Shown: one piece after another, positions 1-5,926 of the stretch
Numbering within the stretch: position 1 is the first letter of the stretch
How the letters are laid out: every line of letters begins with the position of its first letter
Source: Deltaproteobacteria bacterium
GTDB lineage: Bacteria > Desulfobacterota_D > UBA1144 > Nemesobacterales > N074bin48
DNA length: 9,813 nt
Reading direction: 5' to 3'
Assembly: GCA_004356685.1 (NCBI GenBank)
Contig: SMWS01000120.1
Span: 1 to 9,813, forward strand
The notes under the pieces: model-generated
What the model was told of the DNA's origin: nothing
Database searches by the model: none
Seen by the model: the letters and a program-made list of their open reading frames with translations, nothing else
Program-made: the position numbers and the translations under genes

Positions 1-25
1 TGACATACTAGCAGTAGTAAAATAA
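1..25 (+). CDS. groS: GroES co-chaperonin, C-terminal end only (partial)
   Basis: Reading from base 2, the window opens with seven codons, DILAVVK, followed by TAA at 23-25. This is the typical C-terminus of the 10-kDa co-chaperonin GroES, the lid of the GroEL folding chamber in the cytoplasm. The stop lies 37 bp before the groL start, the usual groES-groEL spacing. The rest of the gene and the operon promoter are upstream of the window. The few visible codons (ATA, CTA, GCA, GTA, GTA, AAA) already show the purine-ending preference seen throughout groL. The identification rests on a very short peptide, but the peptide and the position fit the family well. Confidence 0.85.
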
Positions 26-45
26 TTAAAGCAAACGAGAAAACC

Positions 46-53
46 AAAGGAGG
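46..53 (+). promoter_or_regulatory. Strong Shine-Dalgarno site of groL
   Basis: AAAGGAGG lies 9 nt before the ATG at 63. It is a near-perfect match to the anti-Shine-Dalgarno sequence and fixes the groL start. It is among the strongest ribosome binding sites in the window, which fits a very highly translated gene. Confidence 0.85.
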
Positions 54-62
54 CAACAAGTA

Positions 63-1718
63 ATGGGAGCAAAAGAGATAAAATTTGGCAGGGAGGCCCA
101 GGATGCAATACTGCGCGGGGTAAATGCACTAACGACAGCAGTTAAGGCAACCCTTGGACCAAGGGGAAGAAACGTACTGATAGAGAAGACATTCGGAGCC
201 CCAGTGGTAACAAAAGACGGAGTAACCGTGGCAAAAGAGATAGAGCTGGAGAACAAGTTTGAGAACATGGGCGCCCAGATGGTAAAAGAAGTAGCATCGA
301 AGACAAGCGATGTGGCAGGAGACGGAACCACAACGGCAACAGTGCTTGCACAATCAATATACAAAGAGGGAATAAAGCTAGTGGCAGCAGGCCATGACCC
401 AATGAAGCTCAAAAGAGGGATAGATAAAGCAGTAGAGGTAGTTGTGGAGTCTATACAAAAACTAAGCAAACAGGTAAAGGGAAGAACAGAGATAGCTCAG
501 GTAGCTACGATATCTGCAAATGGTGATGAGACTATAGGCAACATAATAGCAGATGCAATGGAAAAGGTAGGGAAGGATGGAGTAATAACAGTGGAAGAGG
601 GAAAGAGCTTAAACACTGAACTTGAAGTGGTAGAGGGAATGCAGTTTGATAGGGGATACCTAAGCCCTTACTTTGTAACAGATGCGGAGAAGATGGTAGT
701 GGATCTGGAAGATCCGTTAATACTGCTGCATGACAAGAAGATATCGAGCATGAAGGATTTAGTGCCACTGCTCGAGGAATCGGCAAGGAGCACAAAGCCG
801 CTGCTGATAATAGCAGAGGATATAGAAGGGGAAGCGCTTGCGACGCTAGTAGTAAATAAGATAAGAGGAACGCTTAAAGTAGCGGCTATAAAGGCACCAG
901 GGTTTGGAGACAGAAGGAAGTCAATGCTGGAGGATATAGCAGTGCTAACCGGCGGGAAGGTAATAGCCGAAGAAGCTGGTATGAAACTTGAAAACACAAC
1001 TGTTAAAGACCTTGGAAAGGCAAAGAAAATAGTAATAGACAAAGATGATACAACAATAATAAGCGGAGAAGGAAAGAAAAGTGATATAGAGGGAAAGATA
1101 AGACAGATAAAAGCACAGATAGACGAATCTAGCGGGGAATATGACAGGGAGAAGCTTCAGGAAAGGCTAGCAAAGCTTGCAGGCGGGGTGGCAGTGATAA
1201 AAGTAGGAGCAGCAACGGAAACGGAGATGAAGGAAAAGAAGGCAAGAGTAGAGGATGCGCTTAATGCAACAAGAGCTGCAGTGGAAGAGGGAGTGGTACC
1301 TGGAGGGGGAGTAGCGTTTGTAAGGGCAATTAAGTCAGTGGACGCATATGATGCAGGAGATTCTGAACAGCAGGTAGGGGTTAATATAGTAAAAAAAGTA
1401 CTGGAAGAGCCCTTAAGAGAGATAGCACGCAATGCGGGCTGGGATGGCTCAATAGTGGTAGAGAAGGTAAAGGGATCGAAGGGATCAAATGGGTTTGATG
1501 CAGCGAGGTTAGTGTACTGTGATATGATTGAAGCCGGGATAGTGGATCCAGCAAAGGTAGTGAGGACGGCAATACAGAATGCATCGAGTGTAGCAGGGCT
1601 GCTGCTAACTACCGAAGCTTTAGTAGCCGAAAAACCAGATTCTAAGAACGAGATGGGTGGCGTAGGTGGTCCACCTATGGGCGGTATGCATCCAGGAGCC
1701 ATGGGCGATATGATGTAG
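63..1718 (+). CDS. groL: Chaperonin GroEL (Hsp60, 60-kDa subunit)
   Basis: GroEL forms the double-ring, ATP-driven folding chamber of the cytoplasm with GroES. The 551-residue product has full family length. ATP-site residues fall at the same numbers as in E. coli: Asp52 in TKDGVTVAKE, Asp87 in the GDGTTTAT motif (86-93) and Asp398 in RVEDALNATRAA. Equatorial, intermediate and apical domains are intact, with EDIEGEALATLVVNK (252-266) and KAPGFGDRRK (277-286) in the apical domain. The C-terminal tail is the usual Gly/Met-rich type (GGVGGPPMGGMHPGAMGDMM) but carries Pro and His residues that are not typical. The gene follows groES by 37 bp and ends in its own terminator. Codon use is odd: isoleucine is almost always ATA (37 of 39 by hand count, no ATC), arginine is mostly AGA/AGG and valine GTA/GTG, unlike every other gene in the window. 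No frameshift or missing residue is seen. Confidence 0.98.
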   Translation: MGAKEIKFGREAQDAILRGVNALTTAVKATLGPRGRNVLIEKTFGAPVVTKDGVTVAKEIELENKFENMGAQMVKEVASKTSDVAGDGTTTATVLAQSIYKEGIKLVAAGHDPMKLKRGIDKAVEVVVESIQKLSKQVKGRTEIAQVATISANGDETIGNIIADAMEKVGKDGVITVEEGKSLNTELEVVEGMQFDRGYLSPYFVTDAEKMVVDLEDPLILLHDKKISSMKDLVPLLEESARSTKPLLIIAEDIEGEALATLVVNKIRGTLKVAAIKAPGFGDRRKSMLEDIAVLTGGKVIAEEAGMKLENTTVKDLGKAKKIVIDKDDTTIISGEGKKSDIEGKIRQIKAQIDESSGEYDREKLQERLAKLAGGVAVIKVGAATETEMKEKKARVEDALNATRAAVEEGVVPGGGVAFVRAIKSVDAYDAGDSEQQVGVNIVKKVLEEPLREIARNAGWDGSIVVEKVKGSKGSNGFDAARLVYCDMIEAGIVDPAKVVRTAIQNASSVAGLLLTTEALVAEKPDSKNEMGGVGGPPMGGMHPGAMGDMM

Positions 1719-1758
1719 TCACTATGTGACACATATAACAAATACAAACAAGTATTTT

Positions 1759-1779
1759 TACTTAAATCAGATTTAAGTA
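1759..1779 (+). repeat. AT-rich perfect hairpin just before the groL terminator
   Basis: TACTTAAAT (1759-1767) and ATTTAAGTA (1771-1779) form a perfect 9-bp stem with a 3-nt CAG loop. It abuts the GC-rich terminator stem and shares A1779 with it. A third segment, AAGTA at 1750-1754, could compete for TACTT at 1759-1763. It may stabilise the groL mRNA 3' end or assist termination. That role is inference from structure only. Confidence 0.6.
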
Positions 1780-1816
1780 GGCGGGTTACTCTACTACGAC
1801 TAACCCGCCTTTTTTT
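1779..1816 (+). terminator. Rho-independent terminator of groESL
   Basis: AGGCGGGTTA (1779-1788) pairs perfectly with TAACCCGCCT (1801-1810) around a 12-nt loop, and a T-run follows (1811-1816, seven T with the last stem base). It begins about 60 bp after the groL stop. The converging lemA-like gene ends at 1862. Read on the minus strand the hairpin has no T-run behind it, so it looks directional for groL. Confidence 0.92.
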
Positions 1817-1861
1817 ATGTTACTAACAAAAAAAATTTTGGTTTAAAGTGAAAATAAAAAG

Positions 1862-2407
1862 CTACTGAGTTTTGTTTGCCTTTTGAAAATTTAAATCTAC
1901 ATCAAAAGTTTCTTTACTGTAATGGCCTAGCATTTTTGCTACCAAGCTTGAAGGAAAGGAGCTTATCTTTGAATTATAATCTCTTATAATGGCATTGTAA
2001 TAGCTGCTTGAAACCATAAGCTCTTTTTTAACCGAACCGATATCTTCTTTAATCTTTAAATATTTCTCATCTTTTATAAGGTCCTTGTTAGTCTCAGAAA
2101 TTTCAAAGATCTTAGTTATGTTATCATCAAGCGATTTTTCTGTAAGAGATTTTTGCAGTGGAGTAAAGGACTGCATTGTCTTTAATTTAGCTTCTATTAA
2201 TTCACTGGCAGCATCACTGTTGTCTTTAGAATGACTCTTTATAAACTCTGTAAGAACTGTTACAAGATCATATTTTCTATTTAGCAGAGCCTGAACATTA
2301 CCCCAGTATTGCTCAGACATCTCCCTTAACTTTGAAAGTGATTTGTAAATTACAATTAAAAGCGTTACTAAAGTTACGCAGGTAAATATTAATATTAAAT
2401 GAGTCAC
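1862..2407 (-). CDS. LemA-family membrane-anchored protein
   Basis: The 181-residue product has an N-terminal hydrophobic segment (about residues 3-22), likely one membrane anchor, followed by a helical domain. It shows LemA family marks: WGNVQALLNRKYDLVTVL near residues 35-52, YYNAIIRDYN, FPSSLVAKMLGH and a closing aromatic/acidic strand. The length is normal for the family. LemA proteins are widespread, and their biochemical role is not established. The start is GTG at 2407; an in-frame TAA sits directly before it, so no longer form exists. The ribosome site GGAG is 11 nt away, a rather long spacing. The gene is 57 bp downstream of the DUF1015 gene and may share its transcript or use its own weak promoter. 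It converges on groL. No TPM-domain or other common LemA partner gene is adjacent. Confidence 0.85.
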   Translation of the reverse strand: MTHLILIFTCVTLVTLLIVIYKSLSKLREMSEQYWGNVQALLNRKYDLVTVLTEFIKSHSKDNSDAASELIEAKLKTMQSFTPLQKSLTEKSLDDNITKIFEISETNKDLIKDEKYLKIKEDIGSVKKELMVSSSYYNAIIRDYNSKISSFPSSLVAKMLGHYSKETFDVDLNFQKANKTQ

Positions 2408-2426
2408 TTAAGCATCATCTCCACGT

Positions 2427-2457
2427 AAAATATATATTAATGAAGTTTTATCAACAA
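2427..2457 (-). promoter_or_regulatory. Possible promoter of the lemA-like gene
   Basis: Reading the minus strand, TTGTTG (2457-2452) is followed after 17 nt by TATATT (2434-2429). A shifted pair, TTGATA and TATTTT with 16 nt between them, overlaps it. This sigma70-like match lies in the short gap after the DUF1015 stop and could drive lemA separately. AT-rich gaps often give such matches by chance. Confidence 0.3.
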
Positions 2458-2464
2458 TTGATTT

Positions 2465-3688
2465 TCAATCTAACAGATTAAAAACAAGGCCTGATAGTAC
2501 TTTTGGGTAAAAATAGGTGGTTTTTTGAGGAAGTCTTCTGTTTGATTCTGCAAAACGCAGTATATCTACTGCATCAATTGGGGGAAGTATAAATCCCAGC
2601 TGATAAGACTTATCTTTCAAAAGCTCCATAACTTCATCAAGCGATTTAGTGTACTTTACTCTAACAGCTTCATCTTCTAATATAGAATCTAATAAGAAAT
2701 CATGCAATTTCACAACGCCTAATTCGTTGTTACTTTCTTTACCTACTAAATCTTTTATTTTTATTAAACTGCTTAACTCACTTGTAATTAAACCAAACTC
2801 GCTGTTTTCAATACTATTTATACCAGAGCTAATTTCTAATTTTTCAGAAACAAACTCATTTTCTATTTTATTTAACAGATCCTTTATATGACCTTCTTTG
2901 AGACCGCCAACCAATCTGTAAGTAGGTTTAACGATTAGTCCCTGCTGTTCTGCAGATGAAAGGAACATCATGACCGATTCATAGGGCTCATTTCCACTTT
3001 TATCCGCGCTGCCATTTCTTCTAATATTTCTGTAATTAAGAGCAGTCTCATACCTATGATGACCATCGGCAATCAGTAATTTCTTTTGTTTAAACTTATC
3101 TGCTATAGATGAGAGCAGTTTGCCTTCGGATACCTTCCACAAATAGTTTTCCACTCCGTCTTTATCAATACTTTCAAATAGCGGAGCCTCCGAAAGCGCC
3201 TTCTCAAGCTCTGTTTCAATTTCCAGATCAGGATCAGAATAAACAGAAAATATTGGGCTTAAATTAGCCTTGGATGCTGTAATGAGTTTTAGCCTGTCGG
3301 CTTTTGGTTCTGAAAATGTTTTTTCATGAGCATATATTTGCTCGTTAGAAAAATCTTCGAGTTTTACTGCGGCTATAAACCCTTTTCTTGTAAGTGTTTT
3401 ACCTGCTTCCTTAAAAACCTGATGATAAACGTATATGGAGGGTTCCTGGTCTCTCAGTAGAACTTTATCTTTTATCCAGTTGTTAAATGTTTGAGATGCA
3501 TTTTTATACTTCTCATCTCCCTGCCCTTTTGTAAGAATTACCCTTACTACATTATTAATACTTTTTTCATACAACTCATCTCTTTGCTCAGGGCTTATAA
3601 CATCATAGGGAGGCGCTAAAACATCATCGAAATTATCAACAACTTCAGGATTATATCTGTAACCGCAAAACCCGGATATGCTGGCCAT
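2465..3688 (-). CDS. DUF1015 family protein (COG4198), function unknown
   Basis: This is a full-length (407 aa) member of the DUF1015 family. Diagnostic motifs are APPYDVIS (25-32), NVVRVILTKG (46-55), YAHEKTFSEPKADRL (119-133) and, most characteristic, LLIADGHHRYETAL (204-217) with its His-His-Arg-Tyr core. No signal peptide or membrane segment is visible, so it is probably cytosolic. The family is conserved in many bacteria, but I know of no settled biochemical activity; the conserved HHRYE cluster suggests a catalytic or nucleotide/metal-binding site (inference). The ATG is at 3688. AGAAGG lies right after the stop of the upstream tsaC-like gene, and the two genes are only 17 bp apart, so they almost certainly form an operon. 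No frameshift or truncation is seen. Confidence 0.9.
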   Translation of the reverse strand: MASISGFCGYRYNPEVVDNFDDVLAPPYDVISPEQRDELYEKSINNVVRVILTKGQGDEKYKNASQTFNNWIKDKVLLRDQEPSIYVYHQVFKEAGKTLTRKGFIAAVKLEDFSNEQIYAHEKTFSEPKADRLKLITASKANLSPIFSVYSDPDLEIETELEKALSEAPLFESIDKDGVENYLWKVSEGKLLSSIADKFKQKKLLIADGHHRYETALNYRNIRRNGSADKSGNEPYESVMMFLSSAEQQGLIVKPTYRLVGGLKEGHIKDLLNKIENEFVSEKLEISSGINSIENSEFGLITSELSSLIKIKDLVGKESNNELGVVKLHDFLLDSILEDEAVRVKYTKSLDEVMELLKDKSYQLGFILPPIDAVDILRFAESNRRLPQKTTYFYPKVLSGLVFNLLD

Positions 3689-3705
3689 ATATTAAAAATA
3701 CCTTC

Positions 3706-4335
3706 TTATTTGATAATAAAATATTCTCTTATTTTAGCTTTACTTAAATCTCCCTCTCTTACAATTTGAGGAGGATTAACTGTAAAATCCACTATTGTGG
3801 AACCTTTAGAAGGGCTTATATTACCAGAGTCGATTATAAGATCAACCTTATTTTCAAAAAGGCTGATTAGATCATCAATATCAAAAACATTTTCAGTCCC
3901 ACTAGTGTTTGCGCTAGTAGAAATAAGTGGTACATCGAGTTTCTCCATTAAATATGTTACAAAAGTGTTATTGGAAATTCTTATACCGATCTTATCTTTT
4001 CCACCTGTAATTAGCTTATTTATTCCAGTTTTAAGGTTCAAAATAGCCATAAAAGGCCCCGGCATTAAATCCTGTAACATTTCTTTGTACATGACAGGAA
4101 CAGAGGCATATTTTTCTAACATTACAAAATCTTTAACAAGTATTGGCAGGGACATGCTATGATTTCTACCCTTTATCTGAAATATTCTTTCGGCGGCCTG
4201 GCTCTTTGAAACAAGCGCTCCAAGGCCGTATAAAGTTTCAGTAGGATAAATTATTACTCCGCCATTTGTAAGCGTTTGCAAAGTCTTACTAACTGCATCC
4301 GGGCTATCTGTCTTTATTATTTTTTCACTATTCAA
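3706..4335 (-). CDS. tsaC: Sua5/YciO/YrdC family; probable L-threonylcarbamoyladenylate synthase (t6A37 tRNA modification)
   Basis: TsaC/Sua5 enzymes make threonylcarbamoyl-AMP from threonine, bicarbonate and ATP, the donor for t6A at position 37 of ANN-decoding tRNAs. The 209-residue product shows the YrdC fold marks: GGVIIYPTETLYGLGA (25-40), the KGR element (55-57) followed by SLPILV, MPGPFMAILN, and the STSANTSG motif. It is the short TsaC form without the extra Sua5 C-terminal domain, although its C-terminal VDFTVNPPQIVREG is shared by both. It starts with TTG at 4335. An in-frame TAG four codons upstream (4347-4345) excludes a longer form, and AGGA sits 7 nt before the TTG. It heads an apparent operon with DUF1015. 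The YciO paralogue is the main alternative; with only this member visible I cannot exclude it. Confidence 0.88.
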   Translation of the reverse strand: MNSEKIIKTDSPDAVSKTLQTLTNGGVIIYPTETLYGLGALVSKSQAAERIFQIKGRNHSMSLPILVKDFVMLEKYASVPVMYKEMLQDLMPGPFMAILNLKTGINKLITGGKDKIGIRISNNTFVTYLMEKLDVPLISTSANTSGTENVFDIDDLISLFENKVDLIIDSGNISPSKGSTIVDFTVNPPQIVREGDLSKAKIREYFIIK

Positions 4336-4342
4336 ATGTTTA

Positions 4343-4346
4343 TCCT
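4343..4346 (-). promoter_or_regulatory. Ribosome binding site deciding the TTG start of the tsaC-like gene
   Basis: On the minus strand AGGA lies 7 nt upstream of the TTG at 4335. An in-frame stop at 4347-4345 overlaps it, so TTG is the only start that keeps the conserved N-terminal YPTET region. The next Met (residue 61) lies past that motif. Confidence 0.7.
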
Positions 4347-4362
4347 AAAATATTATGTGAAA

Positions 4363-4392
4363 TATAAAGCTTAAGTTAACACATATTTTCAA
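4363..4392 (-). promoter_or_regulatory. Possible promoter of the tsaC-DUF1015 operon
   Basis: On the minus strand TTGAAA (4392-4387) is followed after 18 nt by TTTATA (4368-4363). The predicted start falls within about 30 nt of the TTG codon. It overlaps back-to-back with the -35 element proposed for the divergent + strand gene, so the two promoters could interfere with each other. It is a consensus match only. Confidence 0.35.
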
Positions 4393-4414
4393 TTTATGAT
4401 TATTCAGCTACAAT
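4386..4414 (+). promoter_or_regulatory. Possible promoter of the CDP-alcohol phosphotransferase gene
   Basis: TTTTCA (4386-4391; 4 of 6 matches to the -35 consensus) and TACAAT (4409-4414; 5 of 6 to -10) are separated by 17 nt. Transcription would start near 4421, giving a leader of about 28 nt in which I see no Shine-Dalgarno sequence. Confidence 0.45.
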
Positions 4415-4448
4415 CTAGCCAAACATTTGACTTAAAACAAATCAAACA

Positions 4449-5135
4449 ATGCCTGTACCGGAAGAAGTAGTAGATAGAGCAAAAAATAATACTGTGCCCA
4501 GTTCGTCTAAACTGCTGGGACTGGGGCTTAAAACCTGGTGGATTTTACTTATCCGTCCAATAGAAGACTATCTTATAGAAAAGAAAATTCACCCAGATGT
4601 GCTTACAATTTCATCTTTAATAATTTCTATTATTTCAGGTCTTTGTTTTCATTTTGGATATATATTTATTGCAGGACTGCTTCTGCTGTCTGGCTCAACT
4701 TTTGATATATTTGACGGCAGAGTAGCCAGAGCGCAAAATTTAAGCAGCGAGTCGGGCGCATTTTTTGATTCATGTCTTGATAGGATTGCTGAAGCGTTTA
4801 TTTATTTGGGACTGCTGAGCTATTTTCAAAATAGCTTGTTTATCTATGTTGTCTTTTTGATAATCAGCTCAACCATGATGGTCAGTTATACAAAAGCAAG
4901 GGCAGAGGGCCTGGGCGTTAAATGCGATGTAGGGATAATGCAAAGGACAGAAAGAGTGGTTTACCTGGGGCTTTTTGCTGTATTTAATTTTATTGGAAAT
5001 CTTGTAACTTCCGCTTTTAATTTAGGTGGCAGAGATTATTTATTGAAAATTTCACTGCTTTTACTCTTGATCTTTTCAGCATATACGGTTATCCAAAGAA
5101 TGAGCGTTACAATGAAGCAACTTAAAAACAGTTAA
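4449..5135 (+). CDS. CDP-alcohol phosphatidyltransferase family membrane enzyme
   Basis: This is an integral membrane enzyme that transfers a phosphatidyl-type group from a CDP-linked lipid to an alcohol in phospholipid synthesis. The family signature DGxxARx8GxxxDxxxD is complete: Asp89-Gly90, Ala93-Arg94, Gly103, Asp107 and Asp111, with Asp86 before it. These acidic residues bind two metals and the CDP moiety. About six hydrophobic segments span residues 50-225 (for example 51-66, 68-82, 113-140), as expected for the fold, and 228 residues is a normal length. The polar N-terminus is followed by a WWILLIRPIEDYLI amphipathic stretch. The acceptor alcohol (glycerol-3-phosphate, inositol phosphate or other) cannot be told from the motif. 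The only usable start is ATG 4449: an in-frame TGA lies seven codons upstream. No ribosome site is visible. It is divergent from tsaC and convergent with the rplS operon. Confidence 0.9.
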   Translation: MPVPEEVVDRAKNNTVPSSSKLLGLGLKTWWILLIRPIEDYLIEKKIHPDVLTISSLIISIISGLCFHFGYIFIAGLLLLSGSTFDIFDGRVARAQNLSSESGAFFDSCLDRIAEAFIYLGLLSYFQNSLFIYVVFLIISSTMMVSYTKARAEGLGVKCDVGIMQRTERVVYLGLFAVFNFIGNLVTSAFNLGGRDYLLKISLLLLLIFSAYTVIQRMSVTMKQLKNS

Positions 5136-5261
5136 GAAATCACCAAATCTGTAATTCTATTTCTGACAATGTATTATTTTTTTATCTTTCCGGCATTATG
5201 AAAATTGCGTGTAGAAAATGTTTGTTATTTTTAGGGATTTTAATGTAACCTGTGATTTTTG

Positions 5262-5286
5262 GTTCTTTTCATCCAAGGAAAAGAAC
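5262..5286. repeat. Perfect 9-bp inverted repeat (hairpin 1)
   Basis: GTTCTTTTC (5262-5270) and GAAAAGAAC (5278-5286) pair perfectly around the 7-nt loop ATCCAAG. A run of six T (5294-5299) follows 7 nt later on the + strand, so it could act weakly as a terminator for the upstream phosphotransferase gene. The distance to the T-run makes that doubtful. Confidence 0.7.
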
Positions 5287-5315
5287 AGAGGTGTTTTTTG
5301 GTAATGAGGTTAAAT

Positions 5316-5408
5316 GGGGTCAGGCTTTTGTTAATTTGTTATTATTCTTATTTAAACACAAAGATTCCTATTCATTCAATAACAAAATAACAGGAAAATC
5401 CAGACCCC
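5316..5408. mobile_element. 93-bp imperfect inverted repeat, MITE-like (hairpin 2)
   Basis: The ends GGGGTCAGGCTTTT (5316-5329) and AAAATCCAGACCCC (5395-5408) are inverted copies matching at 12 of 14 bases. After a 3-nt bulge (5392-5394) the pairing resumes between 5330-5343 and 5378-5391 at 13 of 14 bases, leaving a 34-nt loop. Paired arms of 28 nt with 25 matches are far beyond chance for one short gap. It has no coding capacity and no clear target-site duplication. A non-autonomous transposable element or REP-type repeat is my preferred reading. A structured RNA is the alternative. Confidence 0.5.
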
Positions 5409-5445
5409 AGATGTCGCATGTTCGGGTCAAAAGGTCAGGGGTTTT

Positions 5446-5470
5446 GGGTCTAGCGTGAAACTGCTGACCC
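5446..5470. repeat. Inverted repeat with one bulged base (hairpin 3)
   Basis: GGGTC (5446-5450) pairs with GACCC (5466-5470) and, after a bulged T at 5451, AGC (5452-5454) pairs with GCT (5463-5465) around an 8-nt loop. The GGGTC/GACCC motif is the same one that ends hairpin 2, suggesting that the two belong to one repeat family. Confidence 0.5.
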
Positions 5471-5483
5471 GATGAGCGGAAGT

Positions 5484-5507
5484 CTGATTTGGCTTTCGCC
5501 AAATCAG
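5484..5507. repeat. Perfect 10-bp hairpin just downstream of rplS (hairpin 4)
   Basis: CTGATTTGGC (5484-5493) and GCCAAATCAG (5498-5507) form a perfect stem with a TTTC loop, 21 bp after the rplS stop on the minus strand. It sits where the operon terminator should be, but neither strand has a T-run right after it. It may be a Rho-dependent or 3'-end-stabilising structure, or simply the edge of the repeat block. Confidence 0.65.
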
Positions 5508-5528
5508 TGCAAAAAGATATATCCTAAA

Positions 5529-5912
5529 TTAATTAACTGGCTTCTTCTCTTTCTTATTAAAAGAATCCGGCTTTGTTCTTTCTTTGATACGGGCGGCTTT
5601 TCTGGAAAGTCCTCTTAAATAATAAAGCTTTGCTCTGCGGACTTTGCCAAGCCGTTTAACTTCTATTTTTTCTATAAGCGGAGAGTGCAGTGGGAATATT
5701 CTTTCAACTCCTATACCATAAGATATCTTTCTTACAGTAAATGTTTCTCCTACGCCCCCGCCTTTTTTAGCAATTACAACCCCTTCAAAAATCTGAATAC
5801 GTTCTCTATCGCCCTCTTTAATTTTATAATGAACCGCAACCGTATCACCGGCTCTGAATTCTTCGGCGCCTTCTCTAAGCATAGACTTTTCAATTTCTCT
5901 TACAATACCCAC
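5529..5912 (-). CDS. rplS: 50S ribosomal protein L19
   Basis: L19 sits at the 30S-50S interface of the ribosome. The 127-residue product carries the family core throughout: FRAGDTVAVHYKI (19-31), FEGVVIAKKGGG (42-53), FTVRKISYGIGVERIFPLHS (58-77) and KIEVKRLGKVRRAKLYYLR (82-100). It is about ten residues longer than the common form because of a Lys-rich tail (111-127). The start is GTG at 5912, with AAGGAG 7 nt upstream. The gene begins 14 bp after the trmD stop, so the two are clearly cotranscribed, and it is the last gene of the ffh operon here. Isoleucine codons are mixed (6 ATT, 5 ATA, 1 ATC), in contrast to groL. No terminator with a T-run is evident downstream. Confidence 0.97.
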   Translation of the reverse strand: MGIVREIEKSMLREGAEEFRAGDTVAVHYKIKEGDRERIQIFEGVVIAKKGGGVGETFTVRKISYGIGVERIFPLHSPLIEKIEVKRLGKVRRAKLYYLRGLSRKAARIKERTKPDSFNKKEKKPVN

Positions 5913-5919
5913 TTTGTTA

Positions 5920-5925
5920 CTCCTT
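5920..5925 (-). promoter_or_regulatory. Ribosome binding site deciding the GTG start of rplS
   Basis: On the minus strand AAGGAG lies 7 nt before GTG (5912), in the 14-bp gap after trmD. The next Met is residue 11, inside the conserved N-terminus, so GTG is the right start. Confidence 0.8.
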
Positions 5926-5926
5926 T

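Larger units (their letters stand above)
5136..5528. other. 393-bp intergenic stretch with four hairpins and no convincing gene
   Basis: This gap lies between two convergent genes. Its first part (5136-5255) is very AT-rich and I see nothing clear in it. From about 5262 to 5507 it holds four successive inverted repeats, listed separately. The section 5400-5510 looks more GC-rich than its surroundings. A + strand open frame at 5252-5458 (68 codons) runs through the hairpins, starts with ATT, resembles no protein I know and has no ribosome site. I do not call it a gene. The block may be a decayed non-autonomous mobile element, a REP-like repeat or an RNA. Confidence 0.7.

Noticed and set aside
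26..469. Long minus-strand open frame (147 codons) opposite the 5' part of groL
   Set aside because: It is the antisense shadow of groL. The purine-ending codon bias of groL removes antisense stops, which also explains similar frames at 668-1042 and 1157-1747. None looks like a real protein or has supporting signals.
2649..2891. + strand open frame of 80 codons inside the DUF1015 gene
   Set aside because: It is antisense to a well-supported family member, has low-complexity composition and no ribosome site. The 3797-4162, 5685-5990 and 8526-8786 + strand frames are rejected for the same reason.
5136..5183. Weak AGAAAT/ATTTCT stem followed by a T-run as a terminator for the phosphotransferase gene
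   Set aside because: The stem is only 6 A/T-rich pairs with an 18-nt loop, and the T-run is over 10 nt away. It is too weak to call.
5252..5458. 68-codon + strand open frame in the intergenic block
   Set aside because: It begins with ATT, has no ribosome site, runs through inverted repeats and shows no recognisable protein features.
5484..5507. Hairpin 4 as a classical intrinsic terminator of rplS
   Set aside because: The stem is perfect, but no T-run follows on either strand, so I list it as a hairpin and not as a terminator.
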